Of a DNA stretch of 64,000 bases, positions 41,167-53,741 are shown piece after piece. Source of the DNA: Hymenopellis radicata (lineage: Eukaryota; Basidiomycota; Agaricomycetes; Agaricales; Physalacriaceae); the NCBI GenBank assembly GCA_015501595.1, contig JADNRX010000101.1, forward strand, positions 62,001 through 126,000, in the 5' to 3' direction. A model generated the notes under the pieces. It did not search any database, was not told the origin of the DNA, and saw only the letters and a program-made list of their open reading frames with translations. Positions within the stretch are counted from its first letter, which is position 1. The number at the start of each line of letters is the position of its first letter. The position numbers and the translations under genes were made by a program.

Positions 41167-42730
41167 TTACATAGGGCGTAGTTCGCGTATCTTCCTATCG
41201 CTCTCAAGTTTTCGCTGGCCCACATCCTGTAAACCATGAATATCATTGATTGGGAGTCTTCAAGGACTCACATCGAAGTCAACCATCTCGACGTCCCGTT
41301 CTCTGAGTACAGTCGTTGTGATGTGAACTTGCGGTGTCAGTGTACTATCTGGCGCGGGCATTTCTGAATGCAGAAACGTAGACCTCATCGACACGTCGAT
41401 CCACAACGGATTTTTGCGTTCCGATTGGGTCCCAAGTCGGATGATAACTCGAGAGTTGAGAGTGGCGAGAAGACAGTTCGAATACCTTCACAGCAAGATT
41501 GTCAGCACAGGAATCGGAGTCGTTAATCGGCCGGGCGCACATTTTGCTCAAAGACAAGAATCTACATATACAATTCCGACTTCTAATCAGACGCCATTGC
41601 ATGCTAGAAGAATTCATAACGCACGGTATGAAGTGCATGTTGTTGGTCGGGAAAACGAGGAAGAACAACAGTTCCAGAAAGGCGGTGAATGCTGTCACCA
41701 TTCCTGTCTCGATGGTGAGGGTGACGAGCTTTGACATCAAGGAACGGGTCTCTTCGAATGGCGAGCGACGACCGTGACGGAAAAGCTGGACGAGGAAATA
41801 AGGTAAGCACGGACCCAACGGAATGAAGGTATTACCGCTCACATAGAAGACCAGAGTGGAAGTGATAATAGCGTCACAGAGCGTGGCGCCACCGAGCCAG
41901 ACCTGTGCGTTATTGGGATAGAGCGAGGAAGAGAGAATGGAGACAAACGCACGGAGACTTCGGGTTTGATTTCTAGCGCTCGAGATATTCCGATTATCTG
42001 TCCTCGTATTCCACAGAATCCCGCCATTGCCCATGACGTAGTCGATAACTAGGGATGGGCGTTATCTCTGACAAAATGAACACAAGGAAACCGGTCTAAG
42101 ACATACCATCATCACAAACATCGGCACGAGAACTGAGCCCTGCAACTTGTAGATTCGCCAAGAGTAGAAACCTTGCGCGACGAATGCGACTTAGAGTGTG
42201 ACTGTGTGAGATGTAGAGAAGGGTGCCGAATGGGCGTCATACCTAGGCCCGAAAGAAATGGCAGCGGAGCGAGCGACCAATGTAGAGGATTAAACGCGCT
42301 AGGCGTGCCCCACTCCGCGACGAGAGCGTGCCATCCTAGGATCGTTCCAATGATGGTAATGATTGTGTCAATGACCAAGAGGAAGTAGACTACACGGAGC
42401 GGCGTTGGATGGAGTGAATCAAGAACAGATGTTGGGTACTGACCTGCCCATCTCAGCCACGCCGTATCAGATGGAAATGAGTGACTGTATACAACTAGAT
42501 CGCATCGCTTCAGATACTTCACACCAGACAAGAAAAAAAGCGCCCACAGACTTGCACGACGAGGATACCAAATAACAGGTATGACAGAAGGTTTCCAAGG
42601 AACCATCAGGAAAAGCCCAAAACACGAATTTTAGCGAATCCGGGCTCATCCCACAAAGCAAGCTACGTATGTCTGAATGAGCACCAATGAATAGAGGGTA
42701 CACACATTTAAGGTTATTGCTGCACATGAG
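41167..42730 (-). CDS. DUF6534-type multi-pass membrane protein
   Basis: Reading leftward: a first exon containing GNLLSYLLFGILVVQ near 42600, KYLKRCDLVVYSHSFPSD, then VYFLLVIDTIITIIGTILGW and WSLAPLPFLSGL, then after an intron VAFVAQGFYSWRIYKLQGSV. The diagnostic block follows, VWLGGATLCDAIITSTLVFY, and SLMSKLVTLTIETGMVTAF with LVFPTNNMHF. After another intron CLLATLNSRVIIR leads to a cytosolic tail and a last exon (GQRKLESDRKIRELRPM) ending at 41167. This order of seven membrane segments and the LGG..LCD and ETG motifs match DUF6534 proteins, a large basidiomycete family without known function. The first exon boundary is unsure. Confidence 0.7.
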
Positions 42731-45130
42731 GTCCTGTAAGATCGGATAAGTGTCAATTTGTTTGCTGTAAGGTCAGTTAAGTAACTTGTTCACTCATATC
42801 TACTTTGAATCACTTACCAAAGAGAATATTTCAGAGCTACGCTACAACTATACTTATGTGTCTGAACACAAGTTGATATGTGCGGGCTCAAGTTTCAATC
42901 ATTACTGAAGGTTACTGATCCTCAAATATTCGGAAGGTAAGGGTGAAAAAAGTTGTATACCACGGTAGCATAAATAGTCCGCCATGAGCTACTACTGTAC
43001 GCACTTCCGCGGAGAGCAAGCACAAATGCGGTATTAGTAACACGCAAAGAGGGTAGTCGTTCGCAACCGACGGAGCCACGATCGTTTGGAGGGCGAGCAA
43101 CCTTCGTAATGCAGCAAGTATGATTGTGCATATAACAACGAATAGTCATACCTGAAGATCTGCATTCGTCTCGAGTTCAACGGGGCCAGAGGTACAGTAG
43201 CTGCTGTTCATGATTAGCGTGTAACCTTCGACTCTGTAACGGAACTTTCTGGACGCACGAGAGGCGACGAGGGCGACGAGGAAGGTGTCTGTTGCACTGG
43301 TGGAGCCAGTCGAAGTGTAAGTGACTTTGTCTGGCTAACAAAGAGGGCGGGACATCTAAAGTACCAGCATTTGGGTTCGTTCTCTGCTTCCGTCCGTGGA
43401 ATTTAAGCAAGTATGCTCCATCCACGCCCCCGGGGCGAGAAGTCTATGCGGAGTCTGAGTGAGCATGGGCTAGACCGTCAACGCGACTTGGAGCCAGTAG
43501 AGCGAATTTGTCGAACGGATGGAGTGTCTGTGACGCGCCACAGCGGGAAATAACTACAGCACTAGCCATTTCCGTCCGCAGGCAACTTGAAGTGTCCTGA
43601 TATGCCCGTCGCCGAGTCCGGGTGCAGAGTCTGCGTAAGGAAGAACTGGCCGTCAATGTGACTTGGAGCCAGTACAACTCCAGTACAGCAGACCAGACAA
43701 TGTGGGATTACGGATGGAATCAAGAGGAATTGTTTCGAAGTCCCACCGGTCCGTGCGCACGTCATCAAATGATCAATGCTTCACGTGCATGTTCGGTTTT
43801 GATTTTCTCTTTAAACTCCGCTATTTTCCTCTGCCCTCCATGTCCCACCGCCAGGACCGCCTCTCTTGCGTCACCCTGCTTCCTACTGCGTTTCTGTGTA
43901 TATTTACCCTCATCACTGTGTGATGTGTCGTGCAGCCCGCTAAAGCGACGTCCTGTAGCCTAGTGGACAACATACACGAATGCCGATGTCACGCCCGCCG
44001 TAACATAGGTCTAAGGCCCGGATATCGCGGTGAGAACGCTCATTCCTGGCGCATAAGATGGAGACGCAATGGAAAAGTTCCGACCGAACTCGATCCCGGA
44101 TGTCCCTGCTAGCGGCGCGAATTGGATCGCTTTCTTTGACGGTACGTATATCGCCTGCCTCTTACGCGGTCTTGCTTGTTAATTATGGCAACAGTGTGCG
44201 AACACCAACGAATGAGCTGGAGCATCCTTAGTTCGTTGCTTGCCTGTCCCTAATCTCTCTCGTACTAACTGCGTATTTTACAGGATCTTGACGATTGTTT
44301 ATACTTCTTTCATCGCTGGGCAATCATTCCCTCTCCTCCCGTCGACGTGTTCTGCCTGCATGATGTATATAGCATATTCCTTCATGTTGTTTGATGACCT
44401 CGCGACCGGATATAGATGTGATTTGAACAAACATTCGTGAACGTTCAGAACTGCTTGGAATCATCAATATGACCTTCGTGTGCAAGGATAAGTGTATGAG
44501 AGTCTTATTCGATACAGAATGGTTTAATAAGGTGAGCCCTTCACTCAAATAGCCTTCGTGTGCTTGCCATATGTGTACTCAGGTGAGATAAGGTAGGGTG
44601 TGGTCGTGGTAAATGGAGGGTACACGAATCGAAGCTTGCAGGCTTCATCGCACTTACTGAACATATCAGGGCTTGTACTCCGTTATATCCTCTTAAAACA
44701 GGCTTTTCCTTCGAATTTCGCTGGAATTCGCTTTTTGGTCTTTTCCTGATGACTGGAGCAAGGAAAAATATTGTAATGAGTGCATGCGCGATCGCACCAG
44801 AAGACACTGCTCACGAAGGGTCCTGTCCTAATTGTTGGTTAGGCAGGGCGACGAAATAACGAATGAGGCGCTCACAGAAGTTGGACATCGTCGGGGATAG
44901 CCCGACTAGACGACATGGCGTTGGTAAGTCAAGCGCATGGGAAGTTCCCAGAAGTTTAAATACGAAAGCGTAGTAGGTCCAGCATGATCGCCCTTTACCT
45001 GAGAAGGTCGGCAAATAATCACGATGGCGGTTACGATCTCCCTGCAAGCGTGGAGTGAGTGTGAGACCACACAAAGACGTTCGTTCTACGGGAAACCAAC
45101 GACGGGCCTGCCGACCTGCGCATCGAGCAA
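42731..45130. other. Long region without a recognised gene
   Basis: Several minus-strand frames of 60-90 codons lie here, some hydrophobic (about 42912-43149), but none continues through plausible splice sites into a known family. A short imperfect duplication lies at 43440-43505 and 43615-43680 (shared block GTCAAYGYGACTTGGAGCCAG). I see no RNA gene. Confidence 0.35.
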
Positions 45131-45133
45131 CGT

Positions 45134-45601
45134 TTGCAAACAGCACGCGAAGAGGTCACCGTCTTTCTCTTCACTTCGGCGAATCATCGTGAAAGACGGT
45201 GTCCTTTCATGGCAGCCAGTAAAACGCCCGGTAGCATGCTAAACATGTCGTCAATTAAACAAAAGATGCCAGGCACTAGGGTCGTTCTAATTGTTGAGAA
45301 GGAACACCGAGATAGAACCGAAGTGACCCTAGGGCAGACATCAAAGACACCCAAGGTGGAGAAGCCAAGCGATTGCGGTGAAGACCACGCGCTATCTTCG
45401 TTGAAGTGCCGAAAGGAAAGTTTATTTGCTCGTGTTGCCCAATACGTTCACCGCCCCTCGGCCGATGCCGTGGCACATCCTTCCTCAAACGCCACGACTA
45501 CGGAAGATGAGCCTTTCATCAAAGGCTCCTTAGACACGCTCGTGGCGCGATTCCTTCTCGCCTGGCGACATTTTCTGTCGCATGTCATCAATCTGAGCTA
45601 G
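45134..45601 (+). CDS. Possible small hypothetical protein
   Basis: An open frame of about 155 codons; the first in-frame ATG is near 45209. The C-terminal part contains DEPFIKGSLDTLVARFLLAW, weakly helical. No family recognised and no supporting intron structure. It may be a chance frame; listed because it is long for this intron-rich genome. Confidence 0.2.
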   Translation: MQTAREEVTVFLFTSANHRERRCPFMAASKTPGSMLNMSSIKQKMPGTRVVLIVEKEHRDRTEVTLGQTSKTPKVEKPSDCGEDHALSSLKCRKESLFARVAQYVHRPSADAVAHPSSNATTTEDEPFIKGSLDTLVARFLLAWRHFLSHVINLS

Positions 45602-45761
45602 TTGCTTCTGCGTGGACAGCGATTCACACACACACGTGGACTCAACGGTCCCTGATATTGAAGGAGTCCAGAAGCTCAGGCGCTCTGCTATCCCTTATCA
45701 GCTGTTGACCATATATTTAGTTCGACCCATCACTCCCCAATACTCGTTCTATCTTGCCACC

Positions 45762-48683
45762 ATGTCCTTTACCGTTGTAGAAGACGTCAAGAGTCAGGCT
45801 TTCGATTATGTTATAGTTGGTAAGTTCTCCAGTCGAATTTCAGAATCTATCCTCAATCCTGCGGACAGGTGGAGGGGCAAGTCGCGTTACTTATGCTGAA
45901 AACTCGCGATCTCACTCCTTCACGCGCAGACTGCCGGTCTTCTCATTGCAGCTCGTCTTACCCAAGACTCGTCCGTCTCTGTACTCGTGCTAGATGCCGG
46001 AAAGCCCAACCTCGATGACCCTCTGATCAGTACGTGTTCTAAAGCGGAGTGTACTATACCCACTAATGATTAAGTTCAGTGCGTCCTGGACAGTTTGGAT
46101 TTAGTTTCGGCAAGCCAGACTACGATTGGGCGTTCATGACGGTGTGTACGCACGTTTCCGACTGTTTTAGATTGGCTTATGTGTTACAGGCTCCACAAGC
46201 TCTCGCAGGTGGACGACCGTTCTTTTGGCCTCGGTAAGGGTCAAATATCTTCGATAATAGAATGCTCAAAGTCGTAGTGGGAAGAGCCTCGGTGGAAGCT
46301 CCGCGATGAATTTCGCTGTGTGGTCTAAACCGCCGAAGGTCGATATTGATGGTGTGTAGCAAGCCGTTACTGTATTGGAGATTGCTTGACCTGCGTTTCA
46401 GATTGGGAAAGACTCGGCAACGCGAACTGGAATTGGAATAACTACCAGAAATTCAACGAAGGACTGGCAACCTTCTATCCGAGTGAAGATGGCGAAATCA
46501 ACAAGTACGCTCCTGGCCTGGTAGCGCCGTGGAAGGAAACCTTTGGACATGGTGCTTAACATTAGAATGTCTCCCTTCTGTATTCCTGCATTCTCATCGT
46601 CCTTGCACAGGGCCTCTCATGCTCAGTCAACCGAAGCGTGTTCTGCCTGTTCAGGTCAAGATTCAAGAGGTACTGCTTCCGTTCACGGTGCAATTCTCCA
46701 GCTCGTGATGCTTTCTAGACGTTTGCCAAGATCGGCATTCCTACGGCACCTGCACCGGTACGTTCTTCATACGGGTCTATGTCGATGCTTTCCACTGAGC
46801 TGTCCGTAGAATGATGGAGTGGTACGTTGGAGAGTTATAGTCATTCACTGTCTTTATCAGCCATGATCAGCCCGATGGATCCTACGTCGCCACCGGTACT
46901 CTCGATCCCGCTACCAACGAGCGTTCATACGCTCCGAATGTAGGGGATGCGTTCTGTATCACTCTACAATATCTGACAAGGCCTCCAGGTCTTCATGCAG
47001 CCGCATTCTTCGCGGCCTAACTACAAAGTTCTAACGGGGGCCTACGTTCGTAAAATTATCACTTCCGGAGATCGAGAGCTGTCGGCCACTGGAGTTGAAT
47101 TCTCTGTTGACGGAGATGTCTACGAGGTTGTGATTCGAAAGGAAGTGATTCTATGTGCGGGGTAAGTGTGATAGTACGCATATCTCGTCAACCAACCAGC
47201 ATTCTTTCTCAGAGCATTGAAGTCCCCTCAAGTCTTGGAGCTCTCCGGTATTGGTCGACCTGAGGTGTTGTCGAGCATCGACGTGCCACTCAAGTTGGCG
47301 TTATATGGAGTCGGCGAGAATGTCCAGGAACATATACATGTTGGGCCGGCGTTCCGTGGGTTTGCTGACGTGCTCGACATTATTCTCACCTCACGACCTG
47401 CTTTCCAGAGCTGAAGGACGACGTACCTGACTACACGTATGAGGTTCTCCGTGATCCGGAATCTTACGCGAAACATCTGGAGCTTTTGTACGTGTGGTTT
47501 TCCATGTTGTTGACCGCATTGTTGACTTCACCTGTGCAGCACTAAGAATGAAGGTGTTTTCATGATATCTGCAACTACCTTTGCCTATCTACCGCTTTCG
47601 ACGGTCTCTCCTCGTGCCGACAAGCTACTTGAAGCGGAGAAGAAGAAGATCGATGCAGAGAAGGCCACCTACCCCCCGGGTCTCGAGGAGCAGTACAAGC
47701 TAATGCTAGACAAGATAGAGAAGGGAGCACCTGGTTTCGAGCTCGTCATGTTCCCCGGACATGTTTCCATGCCTAGTGCGTCCTGCGCATTCCTTCCTTC
47801 GGCCGTTCTGACTTGATTCTTCAGAGCAGCCGGAGCCTGGAAAGAAATATGTCACCTTGGCCGCGGCTACCAACTACAACTTTTCGAGAGGATCTATTCA
47901 TTCCAAGTCAAACGATCCCATGGAACCTCCCACTATCGATCCACACTACTTCGAACACGATATTGGTCAGTCTCGTCTCTCGAGAACCATGTTGTGATGC
48001 TTACTTTGTATCAGATCTGCAAGTGCTATTGGACATGGTTAAGTATATCCGCACAATCGCCGCTACAGCACCCTTCTCGGAATACCTCCGTACGTTTCCC
48101 AGTCACAAGTTTTCCGGGCACTCCGCAATTGACGCTGGTCACAAGTATCACCTGACGCGGAGCTGAATCCTGGTAGCGAAGCGAAAACGGATCAAGAAAT
48201 TCTTGGTAGGTCGTCACTCGGAAAACGAACAGAATTAACAAAATTGCTTGTTCCTCAGATTGGATTAAGAGCAGTTCCGGAACAACTTTCCGTGCGTTTA
48301 CTTCCTCTCGGGGATGAAATACTTATCTCAGGTTGGTCGTCAGACACCGGCGGATCTCTTTCGATGCTTCCGAAAGAAATGAACGGTGTTGTTGACTCTA
48401 AGCTAAAGGTGAGCGCACAGGAAACGCTGTCCAATCAACGCAACATACCTTCACAGGTCTATGGTACCACCAACATTCGCGTCGCTGACATGTCCATCGT
48501 CCCTCTGCACTTCTCCGGACATTCCGTTGGTGCGCCATCTTTAACGTTCTACTGCTTCACGGTTCTGATAGACCTTCAGCAACTGCCTACACCATCGGAG
48601 CATTCGGTGGGTTTAGTAGAATCCCAACGCGTAATCAAGCTGAAGCTTTTATAGGCGCCGCTATCATCAAAGGCGAGTTCTAA
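45762..48683 (+). CDS. GMC-family FAD oxidoreductase (alcohol/glucose oxidase-like)
   Basis: FAD-dependent oxidase or dehydrogenase of alcohols or sugars. Exon 1 45762-45819 ends in DYVIV; an apparent 8-base exon at 45869-45876 completes VGGG, and exon 3 from 45930 continues TAGLLIAARL, together the Rossmann GxGxxG FAD site. Then VLVLDAGKPN, GKSLGGSSAMNF (the GMC signature 1 region), the substrate part with HDQPDGSYVATGTLDP, signature 2-like SPQVLELSGIGRPEVL, and the C-terminal catalytic blocks TTFHTGGSLSML and SIVPLHFSGHS, each with its conserved His. The first His codon is split by an intron whose acceptor is at about 48352. It ends TAYTIGAFGAAIIKGEF at 48683. About 16 introns. No signal peptide is seen at the start, so it may be intracellular or the start may be elsewhere. 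Confidence 0.85.
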
Positions 48684-48689
48684 GAAGAT

Positions 48690-50640
48690 CTTTGTACCTA
48701 CTAGTCAACTATCGTACGGACTAAACATCGATCTTTTACTGTGTCTGCATTGTTTCTCCATATATCCGTGTATTGGTCGAAGAGCCCAGCAAGTTAGGGT
48801 CCTGGCCGCGTTCAAGATCGGCGCTAGCACAAGTCTGGTCTGACTTCGGCCACACCGCGGACATGGGCTAGCCTGTCGTACAACCTCATTCATCCGTCAA
48901 TGCCTCTCATCGAATACCGCGAGAGGTTCGTTCGACGAAGATTACGCATTTGTCTTACACGATACCGTCCTGCTGCCACGATCTGTCAGCGGCTAGTGTT
49001 GACGTTCCGAATTCCGTGAATAAAGGACGCGTCCCTAATAGGACCTACAATTGCTTGGAACAGGACTTTCCTGTGTTTCGTGTTGTCCTTTAAGCCTCGT
49101 GTTAACCGCATGATACACCAGGCTGACCAGATGATTCAAAAGACCTCGTCCAGGTTTCCACTTGAGAAAACCGTTAGTTGGGTATACAGTACACGTTACA
49201 GCGAGTGTGTATTAATGAAGTTACGATAACGGCAACAAGTTACAAGGTCTCACCAACGACCGCGCCCTCAGAATATTTGAATGTTCCTTTCTCATCTTCT
49301 ATTATGGTGACTCTCCACCGACAACGTTAATCGAATTTCATTAGTAGTCACTAAGTACAGCTCCCTACATCTGCAGGATGGAAAAGTAATGCTCAGTGGG
49401 TAATTATTGAACTCTTTTGTCCCTTGGAGGAAATTGACGTTCATGCCCGAATTCGGAGGATCCTCTCCATATGGCAATCAGGATCCAGGGAAATGAAAGG
49501 GCTATATCACAAAGAGCCGAATTCCGCAATGATCTCCACACATCGGATAGGGAGGAACACCAATAGACACCAGTGCCCTTATCTCGGGGGTTTAAATATC
49601 CAGAGATCAGTCGACGCACCCGTCCCGGAACGCGCCACCATCACTTAGAGGAGGGGGAGTAGGTCCGATCTCAAGTCATCTTACGCGGGTCTTTCAATCA
49701 ACATTGAGCGTCGAGGTGTGAACATCTTGAGGCCAGACAAGCGCGCGACGAAGGAAGCTTGTCAATCACAGAACGAGGTGAGCAGCTGTTCTACGATATC
49801 TCGGCCCGGCAGTCCAGGATAGGCCCAAAGAAAACAGGAAGAAAGTCACTCCATTTAGCCACGGGAAAGAAGACGGCATGTCGAAACTGGGTGACTGTTA
49901 GAAGCTTGCAGAAAACCGGTCTTTGTTTCCTGGATACGGCAGTTGGGTCTGAGGAATCCAAAGACTGCATCCGGTGTTCCATCATCAATGGAGCCAGGAT
50001 ATGGCGATGGCCTGGCCGCTGCATGCATTTCCCCACCCCCGATCATAGGGCACGAGCCGCAGGGGCCGAGGTCGCCTGCATCGTCACTCCTCATCACACT
50101 TCTCGCATACACGAGGCGGCAGCCACCTCCCGATTCCGAACAAGACAGTTATGGCTTAGTAGAATGTCCATGTACGTTCAAAAGATGTCATCAGTGTTAA
50201 GCCTCTGGGGCCTAAGTAGTCGGAGAATGCGTACGGCCTGTATGTCATCGTGATTCTGGGCAGCGGAAGGAAAGATCGGAATGAATAGCAGACAATGACA
50301 TTGACACCGGAAGCATCACGTGAAGGAAGCCCAGGGAGGAGATGCACGCGTGTATGACCTCGTGTCGACACTCCCTTCGTCTCGCTTCGGCACATAAAGC
50401 TTGCTCGAAGGGCACGGCAACGTGTTTGAAAGCGACTTCTTGACAGTGACCTTCGTCAAAAGTCGATTGGGGTGATCACGACCAGGTAGGCAGTCGCCTC
50501 TTCCCCCCTCCCAGGTTGACATCGACGCCGTAGGCTGCCCTTATCTCTCCTCCCTTACGACCCGCCACGTCCTTAACGTCCATACTATCCCAACATTCGC
50601 GATAATTTATAATATCCCACCATCGCTTAATTTCTTCGTT
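48690..50640. other. Long region without a recognised gene
   Basis: An open frame at about 49759-50253 lacks an ATG start and has unremarkable composition; an overlapping proline-rich frame (49943-50200) is equally unsupported. No repeats or RNA genes recognised. Confidence 0.35.
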
Positions 50641-50644
50641 CTTC

Positions 50645-52557
50645 ATGCGCTGGTTTTCGTCCAAAGAAGTTCCAAATACACCAAAGTTCCGAACGGTTGC
50701 GCTACCGGTTGCGATTGTACCAACGCCGATAGAACTTCCTCTGCAGTCATTTCCTTCGTCGGTGGATTCGGGCGATATGCCGTTTCATTTCGGTTCTCGA
50801 TCCCGCATGGAATCGTCGACCACCCAAAGCTCGGCTACTGCTACATCGTCAGCCCATCATACCAGGCAACGGACGAACTCTTACAGTAAGTCTGATTTCT
50901 TTCGCTTTCATGGTCTTGAGCTGATTGGTCACCGATAGAGCCATTAAAGGGCATTTTGAAGCCAGCGCCCCCGCCAGAGAACCCCGTGAAGATTCGTGAG
51001 TCTTGGTTATCCGTCGATTGTATCTAGCTGACCGTACACGCCATCACAGCTCTTTTTGCACCGCGTCCGAGAAAGTTATCCCGGGCTAGTCCCGTTGAGG
51101 TCATGGAGGACGCTGGTAAGACGTCTCTACGCCACGTTCTGAAAAGGGTTTCTGATCCGCCGCCGCATAGTGCTTACTCGCACGTCGAGACCGCCATCAA
51201 GGATGGCGACGCCCTCACAGCAGAATCCTCCGTCGATGCAACCATCTGGATGGCGTGAGTGGCTTTAGTCGGATTTCCGGAGATTTGAGACTCACTCGCC
51301 CGTGGTAGCCCATCACTATGGACCGATACCTTCTGAGCAAGCACCCATACCCCCAAGCCACCACGTCTTCCCTTCGAAGCCTCGTCGTAAGTTGTCGACG
51401 TTACGTAAATGCGCAAGGTTTAACTGACCGGATCACCCAGGCTCAAGTACGCAGACCTTACATACGCCAGCTTATCCTCCAGGCGTCCCACTTCCCCCAA
51501 ACACGCAGTACGTTTACAACGTACATGCTGTTCAACCGGCCTACGCTTTCCCACCCAAACCTCATCCGGAGCGACCGTCGACCGCCGCCGGGACAACACA
51601 GGTGTTCGCCCCGAAGCCGTCGAAGCAGGACCGAAGTCGTCACCACAGTCGCAAAGAGGGGGAGAGGAAGGGAAAAGGCAAGGAGAAGGAGAAGGAGAAG
51701 AAGAAGGATAAGGAGAACGAGTCGACGAGTAGACATCGCGAGCATGGTAGTCGAAACCATGACCGTCAGCGCAGCCGCGACGAAGACAGTCGTAGGGATG
51801 GAGACAGACGAGGCGGCGCTCAGACTGATACTGAAGAATTCATTCAAGTTATCAGTGCGGCAAACATCATGTTACCGATCGATGCGATGCTGATCATAAT
51901 GCCCATTAGGTCCGCCTGCCCCAGTCCTGAACGAATTACTGCAAAGACGGGAGGTTCACTTCCGTACTCCATCCGGTGTCGATAAGAAGAAGCTCGCTAT
52001 CCGATTTGACATCTCCAAGAATCCTATGGATGAAGAGCACAGAATCCAATTGTGGGACGCGGCTAGAGGACGTTATGCGGATATCACCCTCGGAGACTGG
52101 CGCAAGCCAGTATCCCCGCACACCGTCGTTAAAGCCATGATACTGTACATGCCTCATACGCGTGAGGACGAGGTGTTCGTCTTCAAGCGCGACGGATTGT
52201 GGCTGAACGACGTTTTCTGCGCCATCTACGACATGTACGACCGGGTCCTCAGCGACAAGGACTTAGTGATGTATGCCAGCATGATCAAGACACAGTCGTT
52301 CCAATATTGGTTCAACGAGCGATGCAAGAGCTCGAAGAATCCGGATCAGGCGAGGCGCTCGGGTTACAAGTACATCGACTTGTTGCAGGGAAATGTGTTC
52401 TTCGGGGACTTGAAGCATCTCGCCTTCGAGAGGTGGGTGGTAAGGGTTGTCCGGGACCCCACAAACGAGTTGCGCTATGGCGTGAGTGTTGCCCCCTGCT
52501 ACATCGAGCCTCGACAAGCGACTGACTGGCCGTTGCTAGGACGCATACGACCAATGA
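50645..52557 (+). CDS. DUF6699-like protein with long charged linker
   Basis: Exons: 50645-50885; 50939-50995 (KPLKGILKPAPPPENP); one from 51050 (LFAPRPRKLSRASPVEVMED); a proline-rich one near 51309-51386; 51441-51854, a Tyr/Pro-rich then extremely basic/acidic linker (KGKGKEKEKEKKKDKEN and SRDEDSRRDGDRRGG); 51910-52481, the globular domain; and a short last exon 52540-52557. The domain has HFRTPSGVDKKKLAIRFDIS, DITLGDWRKPVSPHTVVKAM, LWLNDVFCAIYDMYDRVLS and GYKYIDLLQGNVFFGDL, which I take to be DUF6699-like, a basidiomycete family of unknown function. The junction between the third and fourth coding blocks is uncertain. A decayed paralog is at 33120-34094. Confidence 0.65.
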
Positions 52558-52559
52558 CT

Positions 52560-53322
52560 GTCATGATTCGATGACCTATTCATCCACACTCATTAGCACG
52601 TATATGAACCCTTTCCCTCTAACACGTACGAAGCACGAAAACACCCCTCTATCTCACATTATCATTTACAATCCTTTATCGTTTACCATAACCTTTGACT
52701 CGACCACTTCGGCTTCAATTACCTAACCGAGTCGTTAGTCTAGTTGATCCATATGCAATTGCACCACGCCATCTCACCGTTATAGGCATATTCGGGATAG
52801 ACAACGGAAAGACAAGAGCAGATGCAAGAGTCGAGGCAAGAATCATAGCTGTAAAATTGCTGTAAATGAGGGCCGCATGTTGTTTATGGATGCCGTCTCG
52901 GCGAGCAGCACATGTGAACCGGTTCCGCGCTGCGGAAGCGTGATGCTCCCGCCTGTCAACGTGCTTTTAGAGTGGCCGGACTGCGTCGGTGATCTCATGA
53001 AGCGGTGACGGGAGGAGGAGAAGTCTAAATTAGGTTCTGTGGTGATGTCATCGTGGAAGACGTAGACGCCCTTCGCGCCGCCAAATGTCGGCACTGGATG
53101 AAAATGCAGGCATCGTTCACGGTTCCACTGATGGAACATAGAGAAACTGTGTGACGTTAAAAAGTGCATTACATTTGTACTTACCATCGGCAAATTCTAG
53201 AATACCTCTCGCTCAAGTTGCGCATTTGTTCAGGATTCGCATGCGTTCAAAAGAGTGGCTTATTCCAAAAAGGGAGCAAGAACTTGCGAAGGGAGACAAC
53301 AAAAGATTCCCTGCCAGGTCAC
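52560..53322. other. Region without a recognised gene
   Basis: No coding sequence of a known family. It lies between the DUF6699-like gene and the tRNA gene. Confidence 0.35.
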
Positions 53323-53402
53323 TGTCGGTAACTGGAATCGAACCAGTGGCTCCTCGGATCGTTCACCACAACGAGGTGATTTAACCCCTAATCGATACCG
53401 AC
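53323..53402 (-). tRNA. tRNA-His (GTG) with an 8-nt intron
   Basis: On the minus strand the acceptor stem GTCGGTA pairs with TACCGAC, followed by discriminator A. The D-arm is GATT-AGGGGTTA-AATC. The anticodon stem CCTCG/CGAGG encloses the loop TTGTGGC once the 8 bases TGAACGAT are removed, giving anticodon GTG. The T-arm is ACTGG-TTCGATT-CCAGT. The intron sits one base 3' of the anticodon, the canonical position for nuclear tRNA introns. Length is 80 bases with the intron and 72 plus the discriminator logic without it. Box A and Box B (GGTTCGATTCC) are both present, so it should be transcribed by Pol III. The extra 5' G of mature tRNA-His would be added after transcription. Confidence 0.88.
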
Positions 53403-53741
53403 ATGCAGGGATAACGCACCTCTGGCCACTGTGATTATAGTCGGAAATTGGTTTTCAGAAAAACAACTTGTCCATTGCAGGCTATCACTCCAGGGAATTC
53501 TCACAAGGATTGCTAGAGAGTCCAGCATGTATAATGATACATTATTGGCAACAAGGCTGTCATACACTAATCTAGTCTAGTCCATAAAAAGTCCATCCAG
53601 ACAAAAGAAAGCACAAGTCCAAGATACTGATCTATATACACGTCCTACCCACATGTCCCCGTAGGCAACGCCGCCGCTGTCGCATCCCATGCACTAATCA
53701 ATACTCGTCAGCATACAGGCCACTAAGACGAACGAATATAC
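53403..53741. other. Short intergenic region
   Basis: Between the tRNA gene and the 3' end of the glucanase gene. Nothing recognised. Confidence 0.4.

Noticed and set aside
43440..43680. Imperfect 65-base duplication as a mobile element
   Set aside because: Two short copies only, with no terminal inverted repeats or target duplication.
48300..48370. Apparent loss of the first catalytic His in the GMC oxidoreductase (reading RWSSDTGG)
   Set aside because: Using the next acceptor, ten bases further on, the codon is completed as CAC and the conserved TTFHTGGSLSML is restored.
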